From NCBI GenBank assembly GCA_030248135.1, contig JASANC010003645.1:1-64000 (forward strand): a DNA stretch of 64,000 nucleotides, in the 5' to 3' direction. A program made the position numbers and the translations under genes. Source of the stretch: Theristus sp. LFF4_11 (lineage: Eukaryota; Nematoda; Chromadorea; Monhysterida; Xyalidae). The notes below the pieces were generated by a model. The model was given only the letters and a program-made list of their open reading frames with translations, was not told the origin of the DNA and ran no database searches. This document shows positions 45,460 through 57,718 of the stretch, piece after piece. How positions within the stretch are numbered: position 1 is the first letter of the stretch; each line of letters begins with the position of its first letter.

Positions 45460-48400
45460 TACTCATCAAAGTGATCTACACCTTGCCAGGATTAAAATAC
45501 TTGTGTTGCATTACAGTGCAACCAGAAGTGCGGAAATAATTGATTTATTCGAGACTGGGTTGGAAACACAGCTTGGATGGGCATAAATAATATAGTATGC
45601 AAAGGGACAGCAAAAGACCGCAGTCGAGTGCATGCGAGTGAGCTGTGTTGACGTGTTCGTTACCACCACAATGCACGTACGTGCGCATTTCGCAAATGTG
45701 TTCTGCAACATTATCTTTTCATTTTGGTGCGCTCATGTTTTGTTCATGCCACATCACTTTTGCTTGAGCACCTTTGACTTTCTTAGTTTCATTCAAGGAC
45801 TGTTTCAATTTGAAACTCGCTGCATCACCACGGGGTTCTTTGTTTCTCTGGTTTTTTGTACATTTTTTGCACTCTTTCAGAAAATCTCCCTGCTTGTATT
45901 TTATTGAGATAAGTGATCCAAGAGGGATTGGACTTGAAAAGTAAATTCAAAACAAATGGGTCGCATCGCAGTCTTGTTCATGCCACCGAGTTTCTTCGAA
46001 AAAAAGCACACCGATTCAAAAATATTCAAGATTTTTCAGCTTCAAAATGTCAGTATTTCAAAAATAAAGCCGCAATGAAAACACAGTGTCCTTCTGTGCC
46101 AGCCTCAGTTTCAATATGCCACCCAGAAATGTAAAACTCATCATCTGACTCCATGTTCATGCCATAAAACAGTAATATTTTCAGCACATACTACTTTCTC
46201 ATTTATCGGGACACTTTTTTGCATGAACATTTGTTTGAGAATTTGAAAAAATATGATTCTGAAAGTATCTTTTTACAAGGAAGCCGTTCGTCAACTCATT
46301 TTCTTGGCACCTTGGAACAAAACTCGGGTACTTTATGCAAAAATCTATTTTTTTTGTTTGCGTGACAATCTTTTCCGTTATTTGTTCAAGATTGGAGGTC
46401 TTTTCAAGTGAAATGTCAATATATTTTTCTGTTGTGGCTTTTCTGTGCTGGGTATTGCAAAAAAGGCATTATTTTGCTTCAAGACAGTATCAAAGCTGAA
46501 TTCTACTCATGTATTCTCAGCTATCGCCAAAAAACACTGACATTCGCGTAAAACGCATATTGAGTCCGATAAAATGCAGTACTTTATTTGCTTTTGGTTG
46601 AAACAAAAACATGATCCAATGTGCCAAAATAACAGTGCATCCTCAAGAATCATGCGACGATTCAACGAGTCAAGTATTTTTTTACAGATTCATTCATTTA
46701 CCTCAATAGCAAAAGAGCTGACCCTGTTTTTTTTGTTAATTCCAGCCATTCAGCTTTATAACAATAAAAGTATAAAACTACCCAGTTTTTGTACAAATTT
46801 ATCAGTTTAGCTTGCTGAATACTGAGTTCAATAGTAAAAAAGCTGTACCCATCATCGCAGCTAGCAATGTCATGTCAATAGAATTTCTCGTTCGCCCAAG
46901 CAACATAACGTTGTTAGCACTGGACCGAGCACGCCGCTGCAGGCTAACGAGCAGCGCAGCTACTATAACGCTTTTTTCTGCGCTCTCTTACTACAATGTT
47001 ATAAAACGTATTTCGTTTTGGTAGCTTTTATGCAGAGTATCACAGATATCACGTCTATCTTAAAAATATTGACTAAAACCAGTGTTTTTGGTCTGAAGTT
47101 TTTGAATTCACTGTTGACAACCATACAGTCAAACCAATGTTTTTACTGAAATTTTATGGTATTCTTTTTGTTTTTTGTTTGATTTTGAAGAAAGCTTCTT
47201 TGAGATGGAACTTTTAACCCGTTCCAAATGCTGCAAACAGCCTCAATACAATGTCTGGATATTTTATTGTGAGCGAAACCATAAAGCAGCTTACACAAGA
47301 GAGTAAAACTAAACTCGAGGCCTTGTATTTATTAAAAAAATCGAGTTTTAGTGACCGACTGACTCCAATATAGTGGGAAGAAAGTGTTTCATTGATACGA
47401 ACAATAGTGAGAACAAAATTCAAACTAAAAAACCGTCAGCCAATCAGAAACGGCCGTTATCAGTTCATCGGTTTACCGCTGTTGTTGTTTTTTGCGCAAA
47501 AAAATTCTGATCAGATCAAAAACCTTTTTACAATTTTTCTTTTCGCATTTTTGCATCTCTTTATCAGTTTTTCCTCTCTCACATTTTTGTTGTCATTGCA
47601 CTTGATCTTGGAAAAAACTTTTCTTTGATTCGATTACGGAAAAGTGAAAGACAAGCAGAGCAAAGATAGTCAATGAAAAATTTAAAATTTGTATGATGTC
47701 CAAATTTTCCATGCGTGAAAAAGATGAAAAAAAAACCGTCACTGAAAAGTTTCTGATTTTCGTTGTTTGCACGTATTTTGCGACTTCGCTCGTACATTCA
47801 ATGTGCATTCATTAATCAAATTGTACTTTTTTATTACATCAACAATTTGTTTTTTTATTTCTTGTTCAGGTTGTCTGTTTATGAGTATGGAAATGCTTTC
47901 AAAAAACAAGAATTTGAACAAACCTCTCATTTCATTGATGCTAGAAACAAATTGCTGTGTGCAGTTAAAATGCAACCAATGAACATGTTCGGATTCAAAA
48001 TACAGTGGCTTGTTTGGGTTGTTTGTTGGTTGCCTGTACAACAGCTTTTTATTTTCACTTATTGGAGCGGAAATGAAAGATGCCTGAAAAGTTTTCCAAA
48101 ACATGTTTCAACGCTGTTCAATTTTCACATCACATCCAAAACATTACAGTTCTTGTTTTCTTTCATTTTTGAAAATGCACTTTCAAAAGTCAACAAGATA
48201 AGAGACATTTTTCATTTAACAGACACAGTTTTCATGACGAATCTTCAGTTTGCCGCAAAAAAAGAAACGACCAAGGTCGTCGTCGTCGTCGCCGTTGTTC
48301 TTTTTTGAAAAAAATGAGTTCGGTACCAACCAAACCAACCTGCTTGGTGGTTTTGGCTTTTCTGCGCAGGCATCAATCAAAAAAGTAAAGCAGTATTTTT

Positions 48401-50275
48401 TGCGGCGAAACGAAATTTTGTTTTTTAGATCGTCGCCGTCCTCCTTAAAAACAAATTTTTTCAGTGTGAAAAAAGTGCGATTTTGATTTGCCGCCTGCTT
48501 CTTGTGAATCCCAGACTTATTTGATTTGATTTTGTACATCAAAAAATCCAAATTTGAAATAAGCACCCAAAAAATCGTGATGACCAAAAAAAAACGAAAA
48601 ACATTCCGATTCCGAATTTCTTTCTTTGTTAAACTTGATTCAGGCAACCAATCAAGAAAAAATTCAAGTCCTGTTTCAAGTATCTTTGGGCAGAGATCAT
48701 CACCATCGGTCGTTTTCGCCATCGCCAACAGACGGACGACTTTTTACTGAAAAAAGTTCAGAAACAGAAGAATTGAAATCAATCCAGTTTTCGCGACGAT
48801 CTGAAGAAAAAATGTTCCAACTCGTATTTTTTGAGAATATTTCGAATCATTCGTCCTCTTTCGTCCAACACTTGAAGACGCAGAAGTAGACGCCCAAACA
48901 TTGGCGTTCTTTTGATTCTGGTTTTCATTTTATTGCTTCTTATAATAAAACTGCGCATTTCTTGTTGTTCATCTGCAGATTGCTTGTTTAGATAGCAGGC
49001 AAAATTGAAAAATTGTTTACTAAACTGTAGCGTACCGCAAGTTTTTTTGTTATTCGGTGCGGTAGCCATCAGGCGTTATCTCTCCAACAAAATTGAATAC
49101 TTGATAAACGTTTTACGTTTTTGTTGATAACAATTTGCGGCAAAAATATTCTATGCTCAGTAGTGTACTACTCAATGCAGAGTTTTTTAAAAAAAGTTCA
49201 GTGACGTTAGTTTGGTGCCTGCCATAGTTGTTCAAGAGAGAAAACGGTGGGGAGTGGAGGTGAGCCTGAAATGCAAAATGCAATCATCAATTTGCTTCAG
49301 CTGATTCCCAAAAATGAAGCAAAAACTTTTTTGAAAAAATGGTTGGTTTCTCCAGCACCAAAGTCACTTTTTTGTAATAGGAAAATCGTTCTGTTCTGTT
49401 TTTACTAGAACCAAACTTTTTGTTCTTTGTTCAGTCACTTTATGGAATAGCTCAGTTTTTTCGCAACTTCATTTATTACGGTTTCACGGTCTTCGCCTCA
49501 CGGTTGCCTCACCGGACAGAAATGCATTTTGTCTGCTGTTTTTTTTCAGATATTTTCATTTTTTTGTGTTTGGCTGCTGTTTGAATATGAAAGAAGTATT
49601 TGGACAAACTGTCTTGTCTTGTTTTTGGTGGGCAGTTTTAGAAAACGTAAAAAAGTCAATGTAGAAAACATTTCGGTTTTTACAGCAAATTCTGAAAAAA
49701 ACAGCCAAATTCTGCATTATCTTGTTCACTTTTTCGAGCTATAGTAATGGTAATACAAGTGTGGTGGCAACGAAACGTCCAACCTTTGTTAATATCACTA
49801 CTATTTTTCTGCACTCCACTCAAAGGGTCAATTACACTTTTTCAAGCGATTTTTGTCCAACAACAACAAGAGGCAACTTTATTCCATTGCAGGATGCACC
49901 AGGCACGCGCACTGCCACGGTGAATAAAACGCCACACACTGGATTCAGTAGCTGAAAACTTATCCAGTTTCTGTGTGACAGACATTCCGAACTTATCATT
50001 CCAATCGATTTTGTATTTTTTCGGCTGAAACAACACGATCATCATGACTGACTTGTGAATTTCGCTATTTCGGCTCAATTTCGCACACTGCCGACGTTGA
50101 AAAGCGACCAAAATTGTGGATAAATGCTAGCAGCTGATAAAAGTGGTAACTGGCAAATGGTTTTTATGTTTTTTGTTTATGGCTTTGGTAGACAAGGACT
50201 AAGCGAGCTGATCAAACATTCAGAAACATCAGCGATCAGAGTCAATTTTTGAAAACTACTATGTTGACGTAACTA

Positions 50276-50710
50276 CCGTATTACGCCCATTAAACCCCCC
50301 CACCATTAATGGGCCCCCCACCCAACAACCCCCCCCCCCCCCCCCAGCCCGAATAATCCCCCCCACAAATAATCCCCCATGGGGCATTATTGGAGACCTG
50401 TTTGAAACACATACCCAGCGAATTCAGTGGCTGGTTGCAGTGAAAATGATGAAATTGTGCTACCAAAGGCCCCAAATAGGTGAGTTAATAGTAATTTCAT
50501 CACAAAAGGTGTTTTAAAAGGGAATTTTTTTGTGGAGTGGAGGTTTCGGGGGCTTTTTTGCCTGCCATGAAGGGTGTTTTTGCCATTTTTTAAAAACCCC
50601 CCCCCCCGAATATTTTTTTTAATAAAACCCCCCCCCCCAAACCCCCCCCCCCCAACAAAACCCCCCCCCCTAAAAGTCGGTGCGTTTTTCCCTGGGGGTT
50701 GGTGGGGTAT
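50276..50710 (-). mobile_element. G/C-run-rich element, copy A (inverted relative to B)
   Basis: It begins CCGTATTACGCCCATTAAAC next to TA and matches copy B (51014-51473) in reverse orientation over its full length. The match includes the unique core CTGAATTCGCTGGGTATGTG and TTTGGGGCCTTTGGTAGCAC. Long C-runs (up to about 17-18) occur on the plus strand. The right end has drifted and lacks a clean terminal repeat. Confidence 0.85.
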
Positions 50711-51013
50711 AGTTCTTGAATTTTGACTAGCGAATTTGAATCATTCAAGTTGACAAATTTCGTGCATCTCTGACTGTCAGTTTTTGGCGTGGTCACAAGC
50801 GGCATCGCATGTGTTGACGATTTCAAAACAGCTTTAAAAAAAACAATTTCACATTCCATTCGCAGCCTCCTACAATTGTATTTTGAATAGGCTACATTTC
50901 AAAACAAAGAACGCAGGTGTGTGCCAATATTAAATAAAAATAAGTTAGATTTTGAAGACAAAAACCTCATGCACCCAATTTCACATTCCTTTTCAGCTAG
51001 AAAATAAGTCATA

Positions 51014-51473
51014 CCGTATTACCCCCAATAAACCCCCATGGGGGATTAATACGTCAGCGACTTTTAGGGGTGGGGGTTTATTGGTGGGGGGGGGGGATTA
51101 TTGGTGGGGGGGTTTATTATACAAAAATTTCTAGGGGTGGGGTTTTGTTGAAAAATGGCAAAAATACCTTGCATGGCAGGCAAGAAAGTTGCAGAAACTT
51201 CTACTTTTCACAGAGATTTCCTTTTGTAACAGCCTTTTGTAATGAAATTACCATTAACTCATCCATTTGGGGCCTTTGGTAGCACAATTTCACCAATGTC
51301 ACTGCATTCAGCCACTGAATTCGCTGGGTATGTGTTTCAAACAGGTTTCCAATTAACCCCCATGGGGGATTATTTGGGGGGGGGGGGGGGATTATTTGGA
51401 AACTGGTCGGGGGGTGGGGGTTTATTGGTGGGGGGGATTAATGGTGGGGGGGGGTTTAATGGGGGTAATACGG
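51014..51473 (+). mobile_element. G/C-run-rich element, copy B, TA-flanked
   Basis: It starts CCGTATTACCCCCAATAAAC and ends TTTAATGGGGGTAATACGG, flanked by TA at both ends, giving terminal inverted repeats of about 20 bp. The outer parts are runs of G5-G15 separated by ATTA or TTTATT. The inner part is unique sequence. It has strong potential for G-quadruplex formation. Confidence 0.88.
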
Positions 51474-51551
51474 TACCAGACATTTTTGTTCATTTTCATG
51501 TTCATTCAAATGCGTTCATTTTTGTCTACCACCCAGATACAAGTTGATGTA

Positions 51552-51818
51552 CAGTATGGCCGAATAAAGGAGGCAGTTCATCAAGGCGGGATCCGTCGCA
51601 GACTAGGAATTGTCTTTTTCAAAAATGCAAACATAATTCCCAATCATGTGTGCATCATCGGGAAAAGAATGAACAGAATAGCGCGGATGATCCATTAGTT
51701 AAAAAAACGCGTCAAACTTGGCACACAATTTGATTTCTGAGCGTCTTTTTTCTTACATTCAAAATTCGCGCGCTCCTTGAACCCTGAAAAAAGCTGCCAT
51801 GTTTAATCGGCCATACCG
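51552..51818 (+). mobile_element. MITE, TATGGCCGA family, copy 4 (best-preserved)
   Basis: It begins CAGTATGGCCGAATAAAGGA and ends CATGTTTAATCGGCCATACCG, with TA on both sides (51550-51551 and 51819-51820). Size is 267 bp, with no coding capacity. Related copies in this window are at 7367, 13539, 44308 and 57932. The terminal sequence and TA duplication fit a Tc1/mariner-derived MITE. Confidence 0.93.
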
Positions 51819-52434
51819 TACGTAGATGTTGACAGTTGTTTATTTATGCTCAGACTTGACATTTAAAAAATAATATTTTTGTCAACCACTGCAAGTGTAT
51901 TTTACTGCTGAGAGACTGTAAAGACGCAAAATGTGTGTACACAGCACGTGACGTTGCTATCAAAATGCGTTTGAAGCGCGCTGTCTTCCGCAAATAAAAC
52001 TGCCGATTTTTTCGCGAAAAACGAAAGTTTCTGTCATTGAGATCTCACGTTTTTTATCTTCAGGATTACGGTTTATATGGAATCAAGACAAGACCTTTTT
52101 GAAATTAGTTTTTGAACCTTTCACTAGACACAGTCAGCTGAACGAGTCACCGTGTGATCAGCAATGTTTGACGAAAAAAGTTGTAACGGTCGTGTAGTTT
52201 TTGCGCTGTTTATTCCGTTGTTGCTGTCGACATTTGCATACAGCTGCTGATTCATTCAGTGGCCTGGGCGGCGCTGTCCGCTCGCACAGCGTGGGACATT
52301 GATAATGAAAAATGGACCCACTTGTCGTTTGCCGTGTCTTTTTTGGTGTTTTCGCTTCATTTTTCACAACAGATTATCATTGCTTCAGATTATCCCCGAA
52401 CGAACATTTGACCGATATCAAACAACAAAAAACC

Positions 52435-54715
52435 ATGCCAACACACCAGACGGCCACAAACAGCCAACAGAGTCAAGGTCAGAAGCCGCAATTCCACAAA
52501 CCGTCGTCCACATCGAGCTCCAATGGCAGCAACGAACAACAGCAACAACAATCGAAGTCGAGTTCAACCGGCTCAAATGCGACGAACAGGGAGAAACCGA
52601 CGTTTCAAAGTTCCCATTCGACCAATCACAACAACGCCAACAACAATTACTATCGTCGTACACGGCCGCCGCCCCGCCGCTCGCACACGGTGCCCACGCA
52701 GCTCGGCTACTACGAAGTGTTGGGCATCACGGTCTCTGCGGATGCTAACGAGATTAAGAAAGCGTACGTTCTCGGTTGCTCTCGGCGCGGCAGTTGTTTG
52801 TGTTGACTGTGTTTTTCAAAAGAGTTGCATACATCATCATTAGTGAAGTTTTGTGAATTCAAATCGTTTCACAATTCTGGCATGCCTTGCACCACTTGTT
52901 AGCCAATATCCGTTGGTCCGAAAGCATTTTCCAAAAGCATGTTTTTTGAAACGAAAACGCAGTGTTCTTTGTGATCAGCTGATTGGCTGCTTGACGTGAA
53001 CAACATACTAATGTGGTTGTTATATCGTGATACATGTATATTGTTAACGAAGATGTTTTGAAGGCGAGTTTTAAAGAAAGTTATTAAGTTTTATTACGTC
53101 ACACCGTCATTTACTATCATCATTTGCCAGACACTGCAGTTTGCTTGTTTCATTGGTTTCAAGACCGTTGATGTGTTAGGTCTCGCGTGCGTTCAAGTTT
53201 TGTGGAAGTTTTGCGCGCACATCAATTCAGACGCCCAGTCGTTTTAACTAATGTGTGATATAAATTAGCTGAGTATTGCACTTTTTGTAGAAATTAGCGT
53301 GAGACAGACTTTCAACTTTAAAGACGTATTTTTGTTTTATTTTTTCAGTTACCGTCGTTTGGCATTGAAATGGCACCCGGACAAGAATCCCCACAACAAG
53401 GAAGAAGCGGAGAGGATGTTCAAGACGATCTCAGAAGTGTACGAGGTGCTTTCAGACGGTAAGCAGAGGTGTGAAATATATATATTTGTTCGCAGATGTT
53501 GGTATCTGGTTTAATTTTTTAAAGAAAACAAAATAAAATGTGAAATACAATGCTGACTTCGCTTCATTCGAGACGAAAAATGACCCCAGGGTCGATGTTA
53601 CGGGTGGTTCCGTCGTCAATGAACAAATGATCCCAATAAATACTGGCAAAAAATCAACACAACAACTCTCTCACAAAAACCAATTTCAGAAGAAAAGCGC
53701 AAAATCTACGACATCCACGGCGAGGCCGGTCTGAAGAACGGAAACGGTGGCGGGTCAACAGCAAACGGCGGCGGCGGAGCAAGGCGACCGAATTTCAGCC
53801 GCCAGTTCCCGCACGGCACGCACCCGTTCCACCACTTCACGTTCCGTTCGCCGTTCGACGTGTTCCGCGACTTTTTCGGCGGCCACGATCCGTTTCGAGA
53901 TTTCGTGGCGCACGGCCGCGATCCGTTCGCCGACTTCGCAAGTTTCCCGGACCCATTCGACGATCTGTTCTTTGCCGGACCGCTCACGCGACGTCGGTTT
54001 TAGTTTTTTTTTAATTTTTTGTTCGTTTGTTCTCAAATGCAAAAGTGGCCAGCTTCTGTGGCCAATTTTGCAGTTTCTCATTCTCTCATAAGATTACCTT
54101 TGGTGAAAGTAATATTGTTTGCTTTCGTCGTCGTTTTGTTGCGTGCCGTCAGTTGTTGTTGTCATTACGTTGCGTACTCAACTTCTCGTTTTTCAGGTGC
54201 AACAACACGCGGCGGTCCAATCACACGCTACCGCGGTGGTTTTGGGATTCCGGAATTCTTCGAGTCACACTTTCATTTTGATCCGTTTGCCACGACCTCC
54301 AGCCAACAGCGCTCGACCAAGTTTGTGTGGCGTTTTATTAGATTTTGTTCACACGGTGCGATGTCATATTTTAAAATCCGTTTTTGGTAACTTGTTTCAT
54401 TTCAGCGGTTTCTCATCGACAATATCGTTCACGTCAGCGGGCCCCGGCAAAAATGCGGCCGTGCGAAAAACGTCCACAAGCACAAAGGTGGTCGACGGAA
54501 AAAAGATTGTCACGAAAAAGTCCGTTCATTATCATTTTTTGTTTTTTTCACTTTCATTGCGTGAAAACTTTTGGAAACTGTTGAACATCTAATTTCGAAA
54601 ACTCAGAACCGAAGAAAACGGTTCCGAAACCGTTGAAATCCACGAAGACGGCAAGCTGAAAGAGCGACGTGTGAACGGCTCGAAGGCACAGATTCCTGTG
54701 ATAACACTCGATTAA
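52435..54715 (+). CDS. class B J-domain co-chaperone, DNAJB6-like
   Basis: Six exons, 52435-52763, 53349-53458, 53690-53992, 54197-54320, 54406-54519 and 54607-54715, join in phases 2, 1, 1, 2, 2 to give 362 residues. A Ser/Asn/Gln-rich N-terminal extension (about 90 residues) precedes the J domain ([25 protein letters not shown] in helix II-III loop, [12 protein letters not shown]). A Gly/Phe-rich region with [16 protein letters not shown] follows, then the DNAJB6-type C-terminus ([27 protein letters not shown]). J proteins stimulate HSP70 ATPase through HPD. DNAJB6 and DNAJB2 types also suppress aggregation through Ser/Thr-rich segments. The long N-terminal extension is unlike human DNAJB6, which starts at the J domain. 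An in-frame ATG at 52312 is possible, but a TTCAG at 52385-52389 looks like a trans-splice acceptor and favours 52435. Confidence 0.93.
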
Positions 54716-55577
54716 AAATAATAACGATCCATAGTGAAAATCAAAGTCACATTCTGACCCAAAGATTGATATTTGTTGATAAAACAACGAACACGCGTTT
54801 TTTCATTGTTTCTGTCGCTTCTGAAAATTATTTGTGAGGTTTGGTCTTGGTGTTTATTTGAATACGTTTTATTTTGCTAGTGAAGAAGCTTGTGCTTGTA
54901 AATTGCAACAAATTCGCAATGTACGAAATGCTTTCAAACTCTTGTTGAACGCTCAACGTGTGTTACTTTTCCTGTATTTTGGCATTTACATTGTGTTCAT
55001 GTCTTGTAACAGTTATTGCACTAGTTTGACTGTGGTTTTTTTTAATTGTACTGTGGATGTGCTCGCTCACATGGGAGCGCTTATCGCATCAAAACTCACT
55101 GCCTGTAATTTTTTTGATAAATTTAAAATTTGAGATGTGTATTTGTTGATCGATCGATGTCTTCGTTACCATTTGAGAGATTTCGACTGTTCATTTATGT
55201 GTGTGCAAAAACGGCTAAATATAATAAAACATGAATGGCTGTAAAGACTTTAGTCAATAGTAGTCAATATTGCCACGCACCCATTTATCAAAACTCTGAG
55301 AAACCCAGCAAACCTTTCGACCAGTGTTGCACTTTCGTTGCTGTGGTCCCATTCTTGCAAGCGCATTGCAGATAACAACAAAACCGAAAACTGCCCGTTC
55401 AAACTGACAATGATAGCGGGTGCAAAACATCCGTTTTGCAGTAGTGTGCGTGCTGCGTGTACACTTTACACAACAACTTTCGCATCCACTTGCTGCGCAC
55501 TGTTCATAACGTTTTCTTTCGAACTTGGCAAGAAGAACGTGAATGTAATTTGGTTAAACTGAATTCTGAGCGCAAGC
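54716..55577. other. intergenic between the J-protein and secernin genes
   Basis: About 860 bp of AT-rich sequence, presumably the 3' UTR of the J-protein gene and the promoter of the secernin gene. AATAAA occurs near 55220. No other structure seen. Confidence 0.5.
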
Positions 55578-57390
55578 ATGGAACACGGCGCCGGGTGTGA
55601 CATGCTGATCGTTCAGCCACCGTTGACCAGTCACGACTGTAAATTCTTTGGCAAAAACGCCGATCTACCTCGCGACGATGTGCAGCAGTTCACGGTGATG
55701 CCTGCGCAAGACCATGCCCCTGGTAGCAAAGTGAAAGTCGGTGACAACAACAAAACGGAATCAATAAAAATAGTCATTTATTGTATTTTTTTGCAAAAAT
55801 GTCCCCGTTTCCTCCAGTGCACATTCATCAGCATCGATCAAGTCGCTCACACGCACCCGTGGGTCGCCTCACAGCCGGTCTGGGAGCACACAACAGCGTG
55901 GGGCATAGAGATGGGCTCGAACACGCACGGCGTGGTCGTTGGCAGCGTCGCGTTGTCCAGCAAACTGAGGGATCTCAGCGACAGAACCGCTCGATTGATT
56001 GACCTCGATCTCAATAGGCATCATTTGTTCACTGATTATCACCGCTCATTCCATTATTTCAGTCACTTTGCGTGGTACTTTCAAAGAACAATGGAAAATG
56101 TTTCAGGTTAGCGTTGGAACGATCGAAAACCGCGGCAGAGGCGGTGGATGTCATTGCTCAATTGGTGAGCGAGCACGGTCAAGGTGGCATCATGTCAGAG
56201 AACGATCCAACCGGAGAAAGCTACGATTCGGCGTATTTGATCGTCGATAAAAATGAGACATGGCTCGTTGAGACCACTGAGTATTACTGGGCAGCACGCC
56301 AGGTGACAGGTACGGTAAACGTCGTCGGGTTTCACAATTACGTTTTCTTTTATTTGTAGCTCCCCGGCAGCCACCCCACATGGCGCTTTTTGAATTTTTG
56401 ATAACATTTGAACGGTTATAAAAGGTCCACAAACACACTAATTTCAGAACCATGGTTCAACATCTCCAATCACATGACAATCACCACAAACTACGATAAA
56501 CTTCACCCTGGCATCGAGCAAGTCTGCATCGAGAGAGGGTTATGGTCGAAAGTGACCGACCAAGAGAAATTCAATTGGTCGGCCGCACTTGGATTGGTCA
56601 ATCCAGTCTGGGTGACCGAAGAACGAAAACGGAACGGAGAGAATATAATGCGGCAGTTGGTTGCCGAACGTCAGAGTTAGTTGTGTTGTGATTGATCCGA
56701 TGGAGTTTTAAAACAGTAAGTGTATCTTCAACTCTTCAGACATGAACATAACCTTTCGCGATGTCGCCTCGTTTTTCCGTAACCGAGAAAGCGGAATCTG
56801 TCGATCTGGCGCTGATAACCCAGTGTGGTCTATCTCAACAATGGTTAGTTGGAAAAAAGGTGATTCCCAGTGAGAACTCAATTAAAGTATAAATTTTGCC
56901 CATTTTTTGCAGATAAGCATGATTCCACCGGCCACCAGCAACACCCCAAAGCTGCACACGTTTACGCTGACGCCAGACCCAGCACGGTCACTGCTGAAAC
57001 CGTTTGTGTGGTCGGATAAGCCGGATGCGGTCGTGGAACCGCTGGTCGCAACCAAACCAGGAATGAAGGTTTCTGTTTATACTGGTTTCTCAGAGCAAAA
57101 TCACTTCACGAAACAATTGAAACGATTGAAACGATCTTCCTTTGATGTTTCAGCAACATCAACTGTACGCAGCGCACGCGAAGCACGTGATCAAAGACGA
57201 AAACGGACGTGCGGAAGCGATCATGGCAAAAATGCAACAGCTGGAAGAAAAATACGTCGGCGACTATGAGGCGGCGCTCGCCAAAAACGAGCCGATCGAC
57301 AGCGCCACGGGTTGGTTTAGAAAGTATGCGGAGTCCGAAATGGCACTGTACGATTTTCATTCAAATTTGCATTTCGGAATTGTCGAGTGA
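55578..57390 (+). CDS. SCRN: secernin (peptidase family C69-like)
   Basis: Seven exons: 55578-55736, 55818-56017 (or 56026), 56107-56309, 56448-56675, 56740-56843, 56913-57068 and 57154-57390, in consistent phases, giving 428 (or 431) residues. Family marks are the N-terminal catalytic-type Cys (GCDMLIVQPP), FFGKNADLPRDDVQQF, WGIEMGSNTHGVVVGS, SYDSAYLIVDKNETWLVETT followed by YYWAARQV, NISNHMTITT, FRNRESGIC, and HTFTLTPDPARSLLKPF. Secernins are cytosolic proteins of the dipeptidase-like C69 fold, linked to exocytosis (SCRN1) and other roles. Dipeptidase activity is not established for most. Intron 2 has either a GC donor (after AATAG at 56017), which aligns best with the family, or a GT donor nine bases later that adds three residues. 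AATAAA at 57456 lies 65 bases after the stop. Confidence 0.95.
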
Positions 57391-57455
57391 TCTGTGTTTC
57401 ACGTTCGATTATTATTTTTACCGTTGCGGTCAAATCAACACACACTGCCTTTGAA

Positions 57456-57461
57456 AATAAA
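57456..57461 (+). terminator. polyadenylation signal of the secernin gene
   Basis: AATAAA 65 bp after the TGA at 57388-57390. It also lies before the 3' end of the convergent EGF-protein gene (stop at 57719-57721). Confidence 0.6.
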
Positions 57462-57718
57462 TTTGATTGGACACATTTTGCGTTTCAACAAATAAACAGT
57501 TGAAACAGATTCCTTCACTCAATAAAGCACTAAAACTCAATGTTTGCAGTCGTTAGTTCAGGAAAATCAATCACTCACTATCACAAAAGAAACGCCAAAA
57601 TCAGACAAAATCAGTGTGGGCAGTGGGAAAAAAGCAAAAACTCTTAACTTATCGGTATCGTTTTTTGCAACAAAGTGTTTTCGTGAATTCTGATTGTGTT
57701 CGAAAGTTCCGCAATTGA

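Larger units (their letters stand above)
44591..52434. other. 7.8-kb AT-rich region with nested transposons and no supported gene
   Basis: Between the innexin and the J-protein gene. It holds a 721-bp CAGGGTG element with a hairpin element nested inside, an inverted pair of G-rich elements (50276-50710 and 51014-51473) and MITE copy 4 (51552-51818). A 181-codon frame at 47763-48308 begins with TTG and is AT-driven; I do not accept it as a gene. The missing last innexin exon could lie here. Confidence 0.45.

Noticed and set aside
45632..45907. Hydrophobic frame (ANVFCNIIFSFWCAHVLF) as the missing innexin TM4 exon
   Set aside because: It lacks the QC...N(M/L)FNEK-type sequence expected before TM4, and no phase-consistent splice was found. 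It stays a possibility only for RNA testing.
47763..48308. 181-codon open frame in AT-rich DNA, with a YIQCAF segment reminiscent of the innexin TM4 border
   Set aside because: It starts at TTG, is dominated by Phe/Lys/Asn from AT bias, and the similarity is a few residues only.
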